Assembly: GCA_030678995.1 (NCBI GenBank)
Contig: JAUXTQ010000047.1
Span: 1 to 64,000 of the forward strand
DNA length: 64,000 bases
Direction of reading: 5' to 3'
DNA from: Caulobacter sp.
Lineage (GTDB): Bacteria; Pseudomonadota; Alphaproteobacteria; Caulobacterales; Caulobacteraceae
The notes under the pieces were generated by a model, which saw only the letters and a program-made list of their open reading frames with translations, did not search any database and was not told where the DNA came from. The position numbers and the translations under genes are program-made. Numbering within the stretch: position 1 is the first letter of the stretch; every line of letters begins with the position of its first letter. Below are positions 36,774 through 46,194 of the stretch, in pieces.

Positions 36774-37139
36774 ATGGCGGTGCTCAAACTGCGCGAGCGG
36801 CTCAGGCTCTGGTTCCTCTTTAGCGAGGGGGCCGCGTTGTGGCCGGTCATTCTCGGGGCGGCTCTCATCGTCGGAGGCCTCTACGCGGTCGTCCGGTATG
36901 CCCAGACGCCGACTGGCCCCTGGACCGATCAGCGGGCGACCATCGTCGGCATGGGCAACTGGTTGTCCGACGTCGGCAACATCCCCCAGGCGGTCGTTCG
37001 CCTGCCGGACGGACGCTCCGTCACGGTGACGCTTGGGCGCACGCACAGATGCCAGATCGGCGACCAGCTGACCGTCTCGGTCGGCCCGGAACGATGGGGC
37101 ACGGGCCATGCGGTCCGCAGCCTGGGCTGCAACACCTAG
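36774..37139 (+). CDS. hypothetical single-pass membrane protein
   Basis: A 121-residue protein. An N-terminal basic stretch is followed by one membrane helix (about 22-43, LWPVILGAALIVGGLYAVV). The outer part (50-121) is beta-rich, with RATIVGMGNWLSDVG and AVVRLPDGRSVTVTL, a pattern like a small OB or SH3-type fold that might extend from the membrane. Family not recognised. GGAG precedes the ATG by eight bases. It lies 62 bases upstream of mtaB on the same strand and may share its transcript. Confidence 0.6.
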   Translation: MAVLKLRERLRLWFLFSEGAALWPVILGAALIVGGLYAVVRYAQTPTGPWTDQRATIVGMGNWLSDVGNIPQAVVRLPDGRSVTVTLGRTHRCQIGDQLTVSVGPERWGTGHAVRSLGCNT

Positions 37140-37201
37140 CCCGCTATGCTATATCCACCACACAAGGGCGGCCACATCGGCCGCCCGTCTTCGTTTGCGC
37201 C

Positions 37202-38473
37202 ATGACCCTTCCCGCCCCCATCCCCGCCGAGCATGACGACGTCCAGGTCGTCACCTTCGGCTGCCGGCTGAACGCCTATGAGAGCGAGGCCATCCGTGCG
37301 CGGGCGCAGGCCGACGGGGTCGAGAACGCCGTCGTGTTCAACACCTGCGCCGTCACCAACGAAGCCGTCCGCCAGGCGCGGCAGGCGATCCGCAAGGCGC
37401 GGCGGGAGCGGCCCGGCGCCCGGCTGATCGTCACCGGTTGCGCGGCGCAGATCGACCCCGCCGCCTTCGCCGCCATGCCGGAGGTCGATCTGGTGCTGGG
37501 CAACGCCGAGAAGGCGCAGCCCGGCGCACTGAACGATGCGTCGGCCCGGGTGCGGGTCAACGACATCATGTCGGTGCGCGAGACGGCCGGCCATCTGATC
37601 GACGGCCTGCGGGACCGGTCGCGGGCCTTTGTCGAGGTGCAGAACGGCTGCGACCACCGCTGCACCTTCTGCATCATCCCCTTTGGCCGGGGAAACTCCC
37701 GCAGCGCCGCCGCCGGGGAAGTCGTCGAGCAGGTCCGCCGGCTGACCGCCGAGGGCTACCGCGAAGTGGTGCTGACCGGGGTCGACATCACTAGCTGGGG
37801 CGCCGACCTGCCCGGCCAGCCGACGCTGGGCCAGCTGGTCTCGCGGATCCTGAAGCTCGTGCCCGACCTGCCCCGGCTGCGGCTGTCGTCGATCGACGCG
37901 GCGGAGATCGATCCGGACCTGATGCGCTGCCTGGCGCAGGAGCCGCGGCTGATGCCGTATCTGCACCTGTCGCTGCAGGCCGGGGACGACCTGATTCTCA
38001 AGCGGATGAAGCGGCGCCACCTGCGCGCCGACGCCCTGAAGCTGATCGCCGACGTCCGCGCCGTGCGGCCCGACACGGCCTTCGGCGCCGACCTGATCGC
38101 CGGCTTCCCGACCGAGAGCGACGCGGCGTTCGACAATACGCTGGCGCTGGTGGAGGTGGCGGGTCTGTCGTTCCTGCACGTCTTTCCCTACAGCGCCCGC
38201 CCCGGCACGCCGGCGGCCCGGATGCCGCCGGTGAAGGGTCCGGTGATCAAGGACCGCGCCCGCCGCCTGCGCGAAGCCGGCGACCGGGCGCTGCAGCGGC
38301 ATCTGGCGAGTCAGGTGGGGCGCGTACTGAACGGGCTGGTGGAGAAGGACGGCGTCGCGCGGGCGGACGACTTTACGGAGATCGCGTTTGTCGGCGAGGC
38401 CCCGGTCGGCGAGATCGTTCCCATGCGGGTGACGGGGGTGAGCGGCGGGACGGTGACGGCGGAGATTCTCTAG
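37202..38473 (+). CDS. mtaB: tRNA ms2t6A methylthiotransferase MtaB
   Basis: A 423-residue radical SAM methylthiotransferase. The N-terminal UPF0004 domain has three cluster Cys in TFGCRLNAYES, NTCAVTNEA and VTGCAAQ. The radical SAM motif CDHRCTFC is followed by IIPFGRG, and a C-terminal TRAM-like region ends the protein. It adds a methylthio group to t6A37 of ANN-decoding tRNAs. The strong GCRLN and IIPFGRG signatures separate MtaB from MiaB and RimO. In many alphaproteobacteria mtaB follows dapF; here dapF lies 14 kb away, and mtaB is enclosed by repeats. Confidence 0.93.
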   Translation: MTLPAPIPAEHDDVQVVTFGCRLNAYESEAIRARAQADGVENAVVFNTCAVTNEAVRQARQAIRKARRERPGARLIVTGCAAQIDPAAFAAMPEVDLVLGNAEKAQPGALNDASARVRVNDIMSVRETAGHLIDGLRDRSRAFVEVQNGCDHRCTFCIIPFGRGNSRSAAAGEVVEQVRRLTAEGYREVVLTGVDITSWGADLPGQPTLGQLVSRILKLVPDLPRLRLSSIDAAEIDPDLMRCLAQEPRLMPYLHLSLQAGDDLILKRMKRRHLRADALKLIADVRAVRPDTAFGADLIAGFPTESDAAFDNTLALVEVAGLSFLHVFPYSARPGTPAARMPPVKGPVIKDRARRLREAGDRALQRHLASQVGRVLNGLVEKDGVARADDFTEIAFVGEAPVGEIVPMRVTGVSGGTVTAEIL

Positions 38474-38477
38474 AAAT

Positions 38478-38517
38478 CCTCCCCGCAACGCGGGGAGGGG
38501 GACCGCCGGAGGCGGTG
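38478..38517 (+). terminator. double hairpin after mtaB
   Basis: A 9-bp stem CCTCCCCGC/GCGGGGAGG with loop AAC (38478-38498) starts five bases after the mtaB stop, followed by a second hairpin ACCGCC/GGCGGT (38502-38516). There is no U-tract, as is usual in this genome. The same two-hairpin design recurs at 39542. The remaining DNA to 38647 shows no gene. Confidence 0.6.
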
Positions 38518-38647
38518 GAGGGGGCTGAGCTGTTGTTACCTGCAAACACCGGAATTCAGGATGCGCTGGCGACGAACGGCGCTGTCCTCTCCGACCCGGC
38601 TCCCCCGGGCCACCTCTCAGCGAGCGGAGAGGAAGAGCGTTGGCGCA

Positions 38648-38789
38648 CCCGCCCTGATGTCTTGACGGCCAGTGTTGCTCCGGCGACGGCCCTGCTCAAG
38701 GACCGCCTTCGGCGGTCGCGCAGCGGCGACCCCGAAGGGATCGTCCTTGACCAGGTCCGACGACCGGAGCGCATCATTCCATCAAGGCC
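38648..38789 (-). repeat. ~140-bp dispersed repeat, right copy (inverted)
   Basis: Read on the minus strand, this copy matches the one at 36611-36748 block by block: GGCCTTGATGGAATG, CTGGTCAAGGACG, TCGCCGCTGCGCG, GGCGGTCCTTGAGCAGG and CATCAGGGCGGG, with small insertions between blocks. The two form a long-range inverted pair 2 kb apart. The bases from 38790 to the next gene start at 38855 hold its ribosome site GGGGGGG. Confidence 0.75.
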
Positions 38790-38854
38790 AACGGGCGATT
38801 GTCATCCGGTCCATCCGGCGTAACCTGACCTCAAGCAACTGGGGGGGTACGACC

Positions 38855-39541
38855 ATGACCACATCCAACAGCCGCTTCTGGCCGGCGCTCACCGCGCTGG
38901 CGGGCCTCGGCTCTCTGGCCATCACCGTCGCCTTCACCATGCTGAACGCCGTCAAGGCCGCCGGCGCCTGCATGACCGACGGGGCGGTGATCCGGTTCGA
39001 GCTGGCGACCAAGATGGCCGACCTCGACGCCGTCTTCGGCGCCTCCGGCTGTCAGGCCAAGGTCATCGCCGCCATGGACGCGGTGAACCACCTCGACATC
39101 GCCGCCTACATCTCGACCTACACCGCCTTCTGCATCTGTGCGGCGATCTGGCTGGGCGGCCGGCTGCGGGCGCCGCTGGTGCTGGCGGCCGTCGCCCTGG
39201 CCCTGGTCGCTTTCGCCGCGGACATGGTCGAGACCACCGGCCTGCTGCAGGTCACGAAGGACCTGGCCGCCGCCGAGCCGCTGCTGGGCCGCATCTCCAC
39301 CGCCGCCTGGATCAAGTTCGGCGCCCTGGCGCTCAATGCCCTGACGCTGGCGCTGATCTGTCTGAGGGAGGCGCCGCGCCGGCTGATCCTTGGGGTGCTG
39401 CTGGTGCTGCCGATCATCGGCACGGCGCTGGCCTACCTCGACCACAGCCGGCACGGCCTGATGACCCTGGGCTTCGTGCTCAGTTGGACGCCGATGATGC
39501 TGCTGGCGATCCGCGAGACGGTCTGGCCGCCCAAAAACTGA
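38855..39541 (+). CDS. hypothetical membrane protein
   Basis: A 228-residue protein with about six hydrophobic helices (near 10-32, 80-103, 107-127, 150-168, 175-193 and 198-218). Two Cys in the first outer loop (GACMTDG and ASGCQAK) could form a disulfide. I do not recognise the family; small sensor-like or DUF4386-like membrane proteins have similar layout. The ATG at 38855 follows a GGGGGGG ribosome site. The gene ends on another double hairpin. Confidence 0.6.
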   Translation: MTTSNSRFWPALTALAGLGSLAITVAFTMLNAVKAAGACMTDGAVIRFELATKMADLDAVFGASGCQAKVIAAMDAVNHLDIAAYISTYTAFCICAAIWLGGRLRAPLVLAAVALALVAFAADMVETTGLLQVTKDLAAAEPLLGRISTAAWIKFGALALNALTLALICLREAPRRLILGVLLVLPIIGTALAYLDHSRHGLMTLGFVLSWTPMMLLAIRETVWPPKN

Positions 39542-39699
39542 CCTCCCCCGCTTGGGGGAGGGGGACCAGCCTGAGGCTGGTGAAGGGGGTGCGCCGGTGT
39601 TGGCCGGGACATCCTGATGGTCAGCGCCCGTCCTGGCCACCCGCCGCGCCTCCCACTCCACCATGCTGCGCATGGTCCCCCTCTCCCAAGAGGGAGAGG
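39542..39699. repeat. hairpin-rich intergenic repeat
   Basis: It starts with CCTCCCCC/GGGGGAGG (39542-39561, loop GCTT), followed by ACCAGCC/GGCTGGT (39565-39581), and ends with CCCTCTC...GAGAGG near 39680-39698. The terminal segments are themselves roughly complementary (TCCCCC... with GGGAGAGG). It separates two convergent genes and likely terminates both. It shares its two-hairpin design with 38478-38517. Confidence 0.65.
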
Positions 39700-39864
39700 T
39701 CAGTCGGGCGATCCCGGAAAGCCCGGCAGGCTCCAGCCGAACCGCAGCGCCCCGCCGCGCACCGCGAAGGCCACCACCATGCCCGCCCCGCCGGCGGCCA
39801 GTCGGTCGACGCCGAGACCGGCCAGGCTGACGAACAGGACGAAGCCGAGATCGAGGGCGGTCAT
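39700..39864 (-). CDS. small hydrophobic protein, 54 residues
   Basis: An open frame from ATG 39864 encodes 54 residues, MTALDLGFVLFVSLAGLGVD at the start and ending in GSPD, with one hydrophobic segment (5-18) and a second moderately hydrophobic one (22-36). It begins seven bases after the stop codon of the START-like gene on the same strand, so it could be co-translated. The ribosome site is weak (GGGATG). No family recognised. It may be a real small membrane protein or a chance frame in GC-rich DNA. Confidence 0.45.
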   Translation of the reverse strand: MTALDLGFVLFVSLAGLGVDRLAAGGAGMVVAFAVRGGALRFGWSLPGFPGSPD

Positions 39865-39871
39865 GGGCAAT

Positions 39872-40462
39872 TCATCCCTGACGCTGCACCGACTCTGCCT
39901 CGCGCCGAAGCGCCCGCAAGGCGTCGGCGACGTCCTTCCTCATGGCCGCCCGGGCGACGATCGCCGGGGCGGGGAACGGCGAGCTGGCGCGGTTCTCGTA
40001 GGTGACCAGCGCCCGGTCGCCGGCCAGCGGGATGATCCGCCACTCGCCCTTGCAGTAGCGGACGTCGCCGGCGGTGCAGCGGAAGTTGATGCTGGTCAGG
40101 GGCTCGAACTCCGAGCGGAACACCGTCCGGAAGGTCGGCACCAGGTTGTTCCAGCGCACGGTCATCTCGCGCACGTCCCAGCGGCCGGCCGGGTCACGGC
40201 TGATGATGCGGCAGCTCTTGACGCTGGGGGCCATGCGGCCGGCCCGCCGGCAGTCGAGGATGGTGTTCCAGACCACCTGTGGCGGGGCGTCGATCTCCAC
40301 CGCCCCGCGCACGACGCCGGACACGCCGCTGCCGTCGGGGCGAACGTCCACGTGAACGCCGCCCCGGGCCAGAACGGTCCGCACGGTCTCGTCCGGCGCC
40401 CAGTCGGCGCGCGCGGACCCGGCCGTCAGGAGTAGCAGCAGAACGGGGAGGGCCAGGCGCAT
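39872..40462 (-). CDS. exported SRPBCC (START-like) protein
   Basis: A 196-residue protein with a signal peptide (1-19, ending ARA). The rest has an SRPBCC/START-like fold: AVEIDAPPQVVWNTILDCRRAGRMAPSVKSCRII is the opening strand-helix block, and the sequence ends in a long helix (RKDVADALRALRREAES). Such folds bind hydrophobic ligands in a deep pocket. Cys residues in DCRR, SCRI, FRC and YCKG may make disulfides. It lies 23 bases after acs on the same strand and is probably co-transcribed; the ligand is unknown. Confidence 0.7.
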   Translation of the reverse strand: MRLALPVLLLLLTAGSARADWAPDETVRTVLARGGVHVDVRPDGSGVSGVVRGAVEIDAPPQVVWNTILDCRRAGRMAPSVKSCRIISRDPAGRWDVREMTVRWNNLVPTFRTVFRSEFEPLTSINFRCTAGDVRYCKGEWRIIPLAGDRALVTYENRASSPFPAPAIVARAAMRKDVADALRALRREAESVQRQG

Positions 40463-40485
40463 CGTTCGTCCGCCCCCGCCGGCGA

Positions 40486-42426
40486 TCAGCGGCTGATGCG
40501 ATTGGCGACCAGGTCCTCGACCACCGCCGGATCGGCGAGGGTCGAGGTGTCGCCGAGATTGGAAAGGTCGTTCTCCGCCACCTTGCGCAGGATACGCCGC
40601 ATGATCTTGCCGGAGCGGGTTTTGGGCAGGCCCGGCGCCCACTGGATAGCGTCGGGCGCGGCGAAGGGGCCGATCTCCCGGCGCACCCATTTGACCAGCG
40701 CCGCGCGCAAATCCTCCGTGGGATGAACGTCGGCGTTGAGGGTGACATAGGCGTAGATGCCCTGGCCCTTGATGTCGTGCGGGAAGCCGACCACGGCGGC
40801 CTCGGCCACGTCATGGTGGGCCACCAGCGCCGACTCGATCTCGGCCGTGCCCAGCCGGTGGCCGGAGACGTTGATCACGTCGTCCACCCGCCCGGTGATC
40901 CAGTAGTAGCCGTCCTCGTCCCGCCGGCAGCCGTCGCCGGTGAAATACTTGCCGGGATAGGTGGTGAAGTAGGTCTCGATGAAGCGCTGGTGGTCGCCGT
41001 AGACCGTGCGCATCTGGCCCGGCCAGCTGTCGGTCAGGCACAGGTTGCCGCTGGTCGCGCCCTCCAGCACCGCGCCCTCGGCGTCGACCAGCTGCAGCTT
41101 CACCCCCGGCAGGGGCTTGCTTGCCGAACCGGGCTTGAGCGGCGTCGCGCCGGGCAGCGGCGAGACCAGGCAGGCGCCGGTCTCGGTTTGCCACCAGGTG
41201 TCGACGATCGGGCAGCGGCCCTCGCCAACCACGCGATGGTACCAGAGCCAGGCCTCCGGATTGATCGGCTCGCCGACGGTGCCCAGCAGGCGCAGGCTCT
41301 TCCGCGAGGTCTTCTTCACCGGGTCTTCGCCCTCGCGCATCAGCGCCCGCAACGCCGTGGGGGCGGTGTAGAAGATCTCCACCTGGTGCTTGTCGATGAC
41401 CTCCCAGAACCGGCTGGGGGTCGGATAGTTGGGCACGCCCTCGAAGATCAGGCTGGTGGCCCCGTTCGCCAGCGGTCCATAGACGATGTAGCTGTGGCCG
41501 GTGACCCAGCCCACGTCCGCCGTGCACCAGAAAATCTCGCCGGGGCGGTAGTCGAACACCAGCTCGTGCGTCCAGGCCGCCCAGACCAGATAGCCGCCGG
41601 TGGTGTGCAGCACGCCCTTGGGCTTTCCGGTCGAGCCGGAGGTGTAGAGGATGAACAGCGGATCCTCGGCGTTCATCGGCTCGGGCGGGCAGTCGGTCGA
41701 AGCCCTGTCCCGCTCGGGACCGTAAGCCACGTCGCGGCCGCTGTGCTTGAGCCACTTGGCGCCGGTCCGCTCGACCACCAGCACCTTCTCGACGTCGGGA
41801 CACTGGGTCAGGGCCAGATCGACGTTCATCTTCAGGGGCACGATCTTGCCGCCGCGGACGCCCTCGTCGGCGGTGATCACCAGCCTGCTGTCGCAGTCGA
41901 GAATGCGCCCGGCCAGGCTGTCGGGCGAAAAGCCGCCGAAGACCACCGAATGCACCGCCCCGATCCGCGAGCAGGCCAGCATGGCGTAGGCCGCTTCCGG
42001 GATCATCGGCAGGTAGATCGTGACCCGGTCGCCCTTCTTCACACCGTGCGTCTTGAGGACATTGGCCATGCGGCACACTTCCTCGTGCGCCTGGCGGTAG
42101 GTGATCTTTTTCGAGTCCGCCGGATCGTCGCCCTCCCAGAGGAAGGCGACGTCGTCGCCGCGCGTTGCCAGGTGGCGGTCCAGGCAGTTGACCGAGACGT
42201 TGAGCACGCCGTCGGCGAACCATTTGATGCGGAAGTCCTCGCGGTTCCAGGAGACGTCCTTCACCTGGGTGAACGGTTTGATCCAGTCCAGCCGGGCCGC
42301 CACGTCGCGCCAGAAGCCGTCGGGGTCGCTATCGACCCGCGCGCAGGCGGCCTCGTAGGCGGCGGCGTCCATATGGGCCCGCTCGGCCCAGGCCTCTGAA
42401 ACCGGAAATACCTGACCTTCGCTCAC
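40486..42426 (-). CDS. acsA: acetyl-CoA synthetase
   Basis: A 646-residue acetyl-CoA synthetase, the standard length. The AMP-binding signature [15 protein letters not shown] is near residue 264, WWQTETG near 413 and the acetylatable Lys607 lies in [14 protein letters not shown] at the C-terminus. It makes acetyl-CoA from acetate, ATP and CoA through acetyl-AMP. The start is GTG at 42426 with GGGAG seven bases upstream. It is divergent from the creatininase gene by 83 bases and precedes the START-like gene. Confidence 0.96.
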   Translation of the reverse strand: MSEGQVFPVSEAWAERAHMDAAAYEAACARVDSDPDGFWRDVAARLDWIKPFTQVKDVSWNREDFRIKWFADGVLNVSVNCLDRHLATRGDDVAFLWEGDDPADSKKITYRQAHEEVCRMANVLKTHGVKKGDRVTIYLPMIPEAAYAMLACSRIGAVHSVVFGGFSPDSLAGRILDCDSRLVITADEGVRGGKIVPLKMNVDLALTQCPDVEKVLVVERTGAKWLKHSGRDVAYGPERDRASTDCPPEPMNAEDPLFILYTSGSTGKPKGVLHTTGGYLVWAAWTHELVFDYRPGEIFWCTADVGWVTGHSYIVYGPLANGATSLIFEGVPNYPTPSRFWEVIDKHQVEIFYTAPTALRALMREGEDPVKKTSRKSLRLLGTVGEPINPEAWLWYHRVVGEGRCPIVDTWWQTETGACLVSPLPGATPLKPGSASKPLPGVKLQLVDAEGAVLEGATSGNLCLTDSWPGQMRTVYGDHQRFIETYFTTYPGKYFTGDGCRRDEDGYYWITGRVDDVINVSGHRLGTAEIESALVAHHDVAEAAVVGFPHDIKGQGIYAYVTLNADVHPTEDLRAALVKWVRREIGPFAAPDAIQWAPGLPKTRSGKIMRRILRKVAENDLSNLGDTSTLADPAVVEDLVANRISR

Positions 42427-42509
42427 GCCGCACTCCCTTGCCTTCTTGTTGGGCGCGAGTATGCGGATGGCGGTCGGCGGCGCAAGGATGCCGCTGCGGG
42501 AGTCTGTCC

Positions 42510-43259
42510 ATGCTGCTGGCGAAATCCACCTGGCCCGAGATCGAGGCCTTTCTCGAACGCTCAAAGACGGTGGTGATTCCCATCGGCTCCAATGAGCAGC
42601 ACGGCCCGACCGGCCTGCTTGGCACCGACTGGATGTGTCCGGAGATCATCGCCCACGAGGCCCAGAAGGGCCGCGACGACCTGCTGATCGGCCCGACGTT
42701 CAACATCGGCATGGCCCAGCATCACCTGGGCTTTCCCGGCACCATATCCTTGCGGCCCTCGACCTTCATGGCGGCTATCGGCGACTGGTGCCGCTCGCTG
42801 GCCGGGCACGGCTTTGAGAAGATCTATTTCCTCAATGGTCACGGCGGCAACGTGCACACCATCGAGGCCGCCTTCAGCGAGCTCTACGCCGAGGCCAGCT
42901 TCGCCGGCAAACCGCGCGGCTTTGCCTGCAAGCTGAAGAACTGGTGGGACCTGTCGGGGGTCGGCTCGCTGGCCGCGCGGCAGTTTCCCGTCGGCCACGG
43001 TAGCCACGCCACGCCCTCGGAGATCGCCGTGACCCAGTGGGCCTATCCGGACGCCATCAAGGCCGCCAACTACGCGCCACAGATCGCCCCCACCGGCCCG
43101 ATCCGCGAGGCGCTCGACTTCCGCGCCCGCTACGCCGACGGCCGCATGGGCTCGGACCCGGCGCTCGCCACCCCCGAAAAGGGCGGTGAACTGGTCGCCC
43201 TCGCGGCGAAGGGCCTGATCGAGGACGTGGCGGGGTTTGGGGCTGAAGTGGCGCCCTAA
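42510..43259 (+). CDS. creatininase-family amidohydrolase
   Basis: A 249-residue member of the creatinine amidohydrolase family. Metal ligands are recognisable in [18 protein letters not shown] (Glu29, His31, Asp40) and in the NGHGGN block near 110-115; a further Glu lies in the HGSHATPSE segment. Family members include creatininase, the F420/riboflavin arylmalonate-type hydrolases and MftE; the substrate here cannot be deduced. The ATG at 42510 follows GGGAG; the frame extends 24 codons upstream without a ribosome site. It is transcribed away from acs. Confidence 0.85.
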   Translation: MLLAKSTWPEIEAFLERSKTVVIPIGSNEQHGPTGLLGTDWMCPEIIAHEAQKGRDDLLIGPTFNIGMAQHHLGFPGTISLRPSTFMAAIGDWCRSLAGHGFEKIYFLNGHGGNVHTIEAAFSELYAEASFAGKPRGFACKLKNWWDLSGVGSLAARQFPVGHGSHATPSEIAVTQWAYPDAIKAANYAPQIAPTGPIREALDFRARYADGRMGSDPALATPEKGGELVALAAKGLIEDVAGFGAEVAP

Positions 43260-43264
43260 CCCTT

Positions 43265-43383
43265 GCTGTCATCCCGGACGGCCGCCAGGCCGATCCGGGA
43301 CCCAGATCGAATCCCATCCGCGGCGCGCGAAGCCGAATCTGGGTCCCGGCTCTTCGCGCTGCGCGCTGCGGCCGGGATGACAG
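43265..43383. repeat. TCATCCCGG-type dispersed repeat, copy 2
   Basis: Ends CTGTCATCCCGG (43265-43276) and CCGGGATGACAG (43372-43383) are complementary, with an inner GGGACCCAGAT/ATCTGGGTCCC pair. It matches the repeat at 36441-36580 in termini and inner pair, but the central bases differ. It lies between the convergent creatininase and Rieske genes and can terminate both. Confidence 0.75.
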
Positions 43384-43389
43384 TTGGAT

Positions 43390-43767
43390 TCACGCTGTCA
43401 CCACATCTCCCTCGACCACCGCTACAGCCCAGGCCGCCAGCCTCTCCCCCTCACAAGGCCCGCTCGTGCACACTCCGTCCTCGATCCTGAACAGCGCGCC
43501 GTGCCCGCTGCACAGGATCAGGTCGTTCTCGCGGGTCAGATGCCGTCCGGTCGGCCCGCCCAGGGGCCAGCCGTTGTGCGGGCAGCTGTCGACATAGCCG
43601 AACACCCGCCCGCCCCGGCGCACCACGAAGCCGGCGAACAGGCGCGAGCCCTCGCGGAAGCGGAAGTCCTTCGCGCCGGGGTCGGGGATCTCGTCCAGCG
43701 GACAGAGGGTCACCCCGGCCGCGGGCCTGGCCGGGTTCAGTCCTTCCAAGGCAGGGTCACCCGCCAC
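43390..43767 (-). CDS. Rieske [2Fe-2S] ferredoxin-like protein
   Basis: A 125-residue Rieske domain protein. The cluster ligands are Cys62 and His64 (SCPHNGWPLG) and Cys86 and His89 (LCSGHGALF). No membrane segment is present, so it is a soluble electron carrier of the ring-hydroxylating ferredoxin or NirD-like type. No oxygenase partner lies nearby. It starts with GTG at 43767, overlapping the YciI gene by 31 bases, which implies co-translation. An in-frame TTG six codons downstream is the alternative start. Confidence 0.85.
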   Translation of the reverse strand: MAGDPALEGLNPARPAAGVTLCPLDEIPDPGAKDFRFREGSRLFAGFVVRRGGRVFGYVDSCPHNGWPLGGPTGRHLTRENDLILCSGHGALFRIEDGVCTSGPCEGERLAAWAVAVVEGDVVTA

Positions 43768-44027
43768 GGCTCGACGCTGGAGGTCTCGTAGAGGCCGGCC
43801 TTTGTGTAGGGGTCGTCGGCGTGGAAGGCCCTGGCGGCGGCGAGGTCAGGCGCCTCGACGACGATCAGCGAGCCGGCCATGCCTTCGTCGGCGGTCAGAA
43901 ACGGCCCGCCCAGCTTGATCTTCAGCGGCTGCGCGGCGGCCCAGGCCAGATGCGCCTCGCGGGTGGCGGCGCGGATCGCCGGACCGTCGGGCAGCCGGTC
44001 CTTCCACTGGATGATGAAGAGGGGCAT
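43737..44027 (-). CDS. YciI-family protein
   Basis: A 96-residue YCII domain protein (ferredoxin-like fold). PLFIIQWKDRLPDG at the N-terminus, the conserved HLAWAA...GGPFL and the DPYTKAGLYE segment are typical. Some relatives act as small lyases or peroxidase partners with a His-Asp pair; here His26 and Asp72 are candidates. It lies between gpsA (upstream, nine bases) and the Rieske gene (downstream overlap), all on the minus strand. Confidence 0.85.
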   Translation of the reverse strand: MPLFIIQWKDRLPDGPAIRAATREAHLAWAAAQPLKIKLGGPFLTADEGMAGSLIVVEAPDLAAARAFHADDPYTKAGLYETSSVEPWRVTLPWKD

Positions 44028-44036
44028 CCGGGGCTC

Positions 44037-45038
44037 CTAACGTTCGGCTCTGATGGGGCGCGACAGCAGCCCGAGGATGGCTTCATCGACTCCGACCTCG
44101 CCGGCCAGGACGGCGGCGACGGCTTCGGCGATCGGGGTCTCGACCCCCAGCTTGTGGGCCAACGCGCGCACCGCGGGCGCCGACGCGACGCCCTCGGCCA
44201 CGGTCAGCTTGCCGGCCAGGGCCTGGTCCAGCGACTGGCCGGCGCCCAGGGCCAGGCCGACGCTCATGTTGCGCGACTGCGGGCTGGAGCAGGTCAGCAC
44301 CAGGTCGCCAAGGCCGCACAGGCCCGCGACCGTCTCGGCCCGGCCGCCCAGGGCCTGCGCCATGCGGGTCATCTCGGCGAAACCGCGGGTGATCAGGGCG
44401 GCGTGGGCGCTGCGGCCCAGACCCTTGCCCTCGACGATGCCGCAGGCGATGGCCAGCACGTTCTTGATCGCCCCGCCGGCCTCGGCGCCGATCATGTCGG
44501 TTGACAGGTAGGGGCGGAAGGTCGGGGTGGCGATAGCCGTCGCCAGGGCGTGGCCCAGGTCTTCGTCCGGGCAAGCCAGGGTCACCGCCGTCGGCAGGCC
44601 GCGAGCCACCTCGCCGGCGAAGCTGGGTCCCGACAGCACCGCGGGCGAGGCCTGCGGAATGGTCTCGTCGAGCACCTCGGTCATCAGCCTCAGCGTGCCC
44701 TGCTCAATGCCCTTGGCGCAGAGCAGGATCGGCAGGCCTTCCCGGGTGTGCGGGGCGAGGGCCTCCAGCGTCGCTCGCAGATGCTGGGCCGGCGCCACCG
44801 CCAGGATGAAGTCGCAGGCGGCGAGGTCGGCCAGGTCGCCGGTGACATCGATGCCCTCGTCGAGGGTCACCCCCGGCAGAAACAGGGCGTTCTCGCGGCT
44901 GGCGCGGATGCCCTCGATCACCGCCTCCTCGCGGGCCTGAAGCATGACGGCCATGCCGGCCCGGGCGCAGACCTGGGCCAGGGCGGTGCCCCAGGCGCCG
45001 CCGCCGATCACGCCAACGTAGTTGAAGCCTTCGCTCAT
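44037..45038 (-). CDS. gpsA: NAD(P)-dependent glycerol-3-phosphate dehydrogenase
   Basis: A 333-residue Gps[14 protein letters not shown] (9-21) binds NAD(P), [12 protein letters not shown] (about 104-115) and [10 protein letters not shown] carry substrate residues, and [16 protein letters not shown] near 190-205 holds the catalytic Lys. It reduces dihydroxyacetone phosphate to sn-glycerol-3-phosphate for phospholipids. The ATG overlaps the tsaD stop (ATGA at 45038-45035). The operon is tsaD-gpsA-yciI-Rieske, a common alphaproteobacterial arrangement for the first members. Confidence 0.95.
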   Translation of the reverse strand: MSEGFNYVGVIGGGAWGTALAQVCARAGMAVMLQAREEAVIEGIRASRENALFLPGVTLDEGIDVTGDLADLAACDFILAVAPAQHLRATLEALAPHTREGLPILLCAKGIEQGTLRLMTEVLDETIPQASPAVLSGPSFAGEVARGLPTAVTLACPDEDLGHALATAIATPTFRPYLSTDMIGAEAGGAIKNVLAIACGIVEGKGLGRSAHAALITRGFAEMTRMAQALGGRAETVAGLCGLGDLVLTCSSPQSRNMSVGLALGAGQSLDQALAGKLTVAEGVASAPAVRALAHKLGVETPIAEAVAAVLAGEVGVDEAILGLLSRPIRAER

Positions 45039-46123
45039 GCCTTGGCGCCCTTGCGTCCGGGAACATGGGTGGGATTGGCGTCCGCCGCGGCCTGGTCGAG
45101 CGGCCAGCGCGGCCGGGCCGGCGCGTCCAGCGAGTCGATCAGGCCGAGCGCCAGCCGTTCGGCGCCGGCCAGGGCGATCATGGCGGCGTTGTCGGTGCAG
45201 TATTTCAGCGGCGGGGCATGGAACGAGAATCCGTGCGTGGCGCAGGCCTCGTCCAGCCGGGTGCGCACCGCCTGGTTGGCGGCGACCCCGCCGGCGACGA
45301 CGAAGCGCAGGCCTTCGCCCCTGTGGGATTCGGCATAGGCGGCCATGGCCCGCTGGGTCCGCTCGGCCAGCTGGCGGGCGATGGCGAACTGGACGCTGGC
45401 GGCCAGGTCGCGCCGGTCGGTCTCCGCCGTCAGGCCCTCGGCGGCGCGGGCGGCGGCGGTCTTCAGCCCCGAGAAGGAAAAGTCGAAGCCCTCGCGGCCG
45501 AGCAGGGCGCGGGGCAGGGCGAAGCGTTGCGGATCGCCGCCCTGGGCCAGCTTCTCCAGCGCCGGCCCGCCGGGGTAGCCCAGGCCCATGGTCTTGGCGA
45601 TCTTGTCGAACGCCTCGCCGGCGGCGTCGTCGATCGTCGAGCCCAGCCGGCGGCAGGCGCCGACCCCGGCGACCTCCAGCAGCTGGCAATGGCCGCCGCT
45701 GACCAGCAGCAGCAGGAAGGGATAGGGGATGTCGTCCGCCAGCCGGGCGCTGAGGGCGTGACCCTCCAGATGATTCACCGCGATCAACGGCAGGTCGCGG
45801 GCCAGCGCCACCGCCTTGCCGAACGACAGCCCGACCATCACCCCGCCGACCAGACCCGGACCCGCGGTGGCCGCCACGCCCGACAGGCCGTCCCAGCCGA
45901 CGCCCGCCTCGTCCAGGGCGCGGGCGACGATGCCGTCGATGGACTCCACATGCGCCCGGGCGGCGATTTCTGGCACCACCCCGCCATAGGGGGCGTGCTC
46001 GGCGACCTGGCTGGCGATGATCGAGGACAGCACGATCACGCGCCCGTCCGCCGTGCGCCGGACGACGGCGGCGGCGGTCTCGTCGCAGCTGGTCTCGATC
46101 CCGAGGACGGTAAGCGTGGTCAT
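45035..46123 (-). CDS. tsaD: tRNA N6-threonylcarbamoyltransferase TsaD
   Basis: A 362-residue TsaD (formerly Gcp). The ASKHA signatures [10 protein letters not shown] (8-17), the metal ligands His118 and His122 (VNHLEGH) and [19 protein letters not shown] with VSGGHCQL are all present. It completes t6A37 formation with TsaB, TsaC and TsaE. Together with mtaB in this window, it provides two consecutive steps on A37 of the same tRNAs. It is divergent from hemC by 71 bases. Confidence 0.96.
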   Translation of the reverse strand: MTTLTVLGIETSCDETAAAVVRRTADGRVIVLSSIIASQVAEHAPYGGVVPEIAARAHVESIDGIVARALDEAGVGWDGLSGVAATAGPGLVGGVMVGLSFGKAVALARDLPLIAVNHLEGHALSARLADDIPYPFLLLLVSGGHCQLLEVAGVGACRRLGSTIDDAAGEAFDKIAKTMGLGYPGGPALEKLAQGGDPQRFALPRALLGREGFDFSFSGLKTAAARAAEGLTAETDRRDLAASVQFAIARQLAERTQRAMAAYAESHRGEGLRFVVAGGVAANQAVRTRLDEACATHGFSFHAPPLKYCTDNAAMIALAGAERLALGLIDSLDAPARPRWPLDQAAADANPTHVPGRKGAKA

Positions 46124-46194
46124 CTACATTGCGGCCCGGACGACCCTCGTATAGCAGCGGGGCGTCTTGTCCCGCCCGAGGTAGCCCCCCCGCC

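Noticed and set aside
36529..37029. Plus-strand frame across the repeats upstream of mtaB
   Set aside because: It spans two dispersed repeats and then overlaps the better-supported membrane protein gene in another frame.
40279..42399. 706-codon plus-strand frame
   Set aside because: Antisense to acs, whose motifs are complete.
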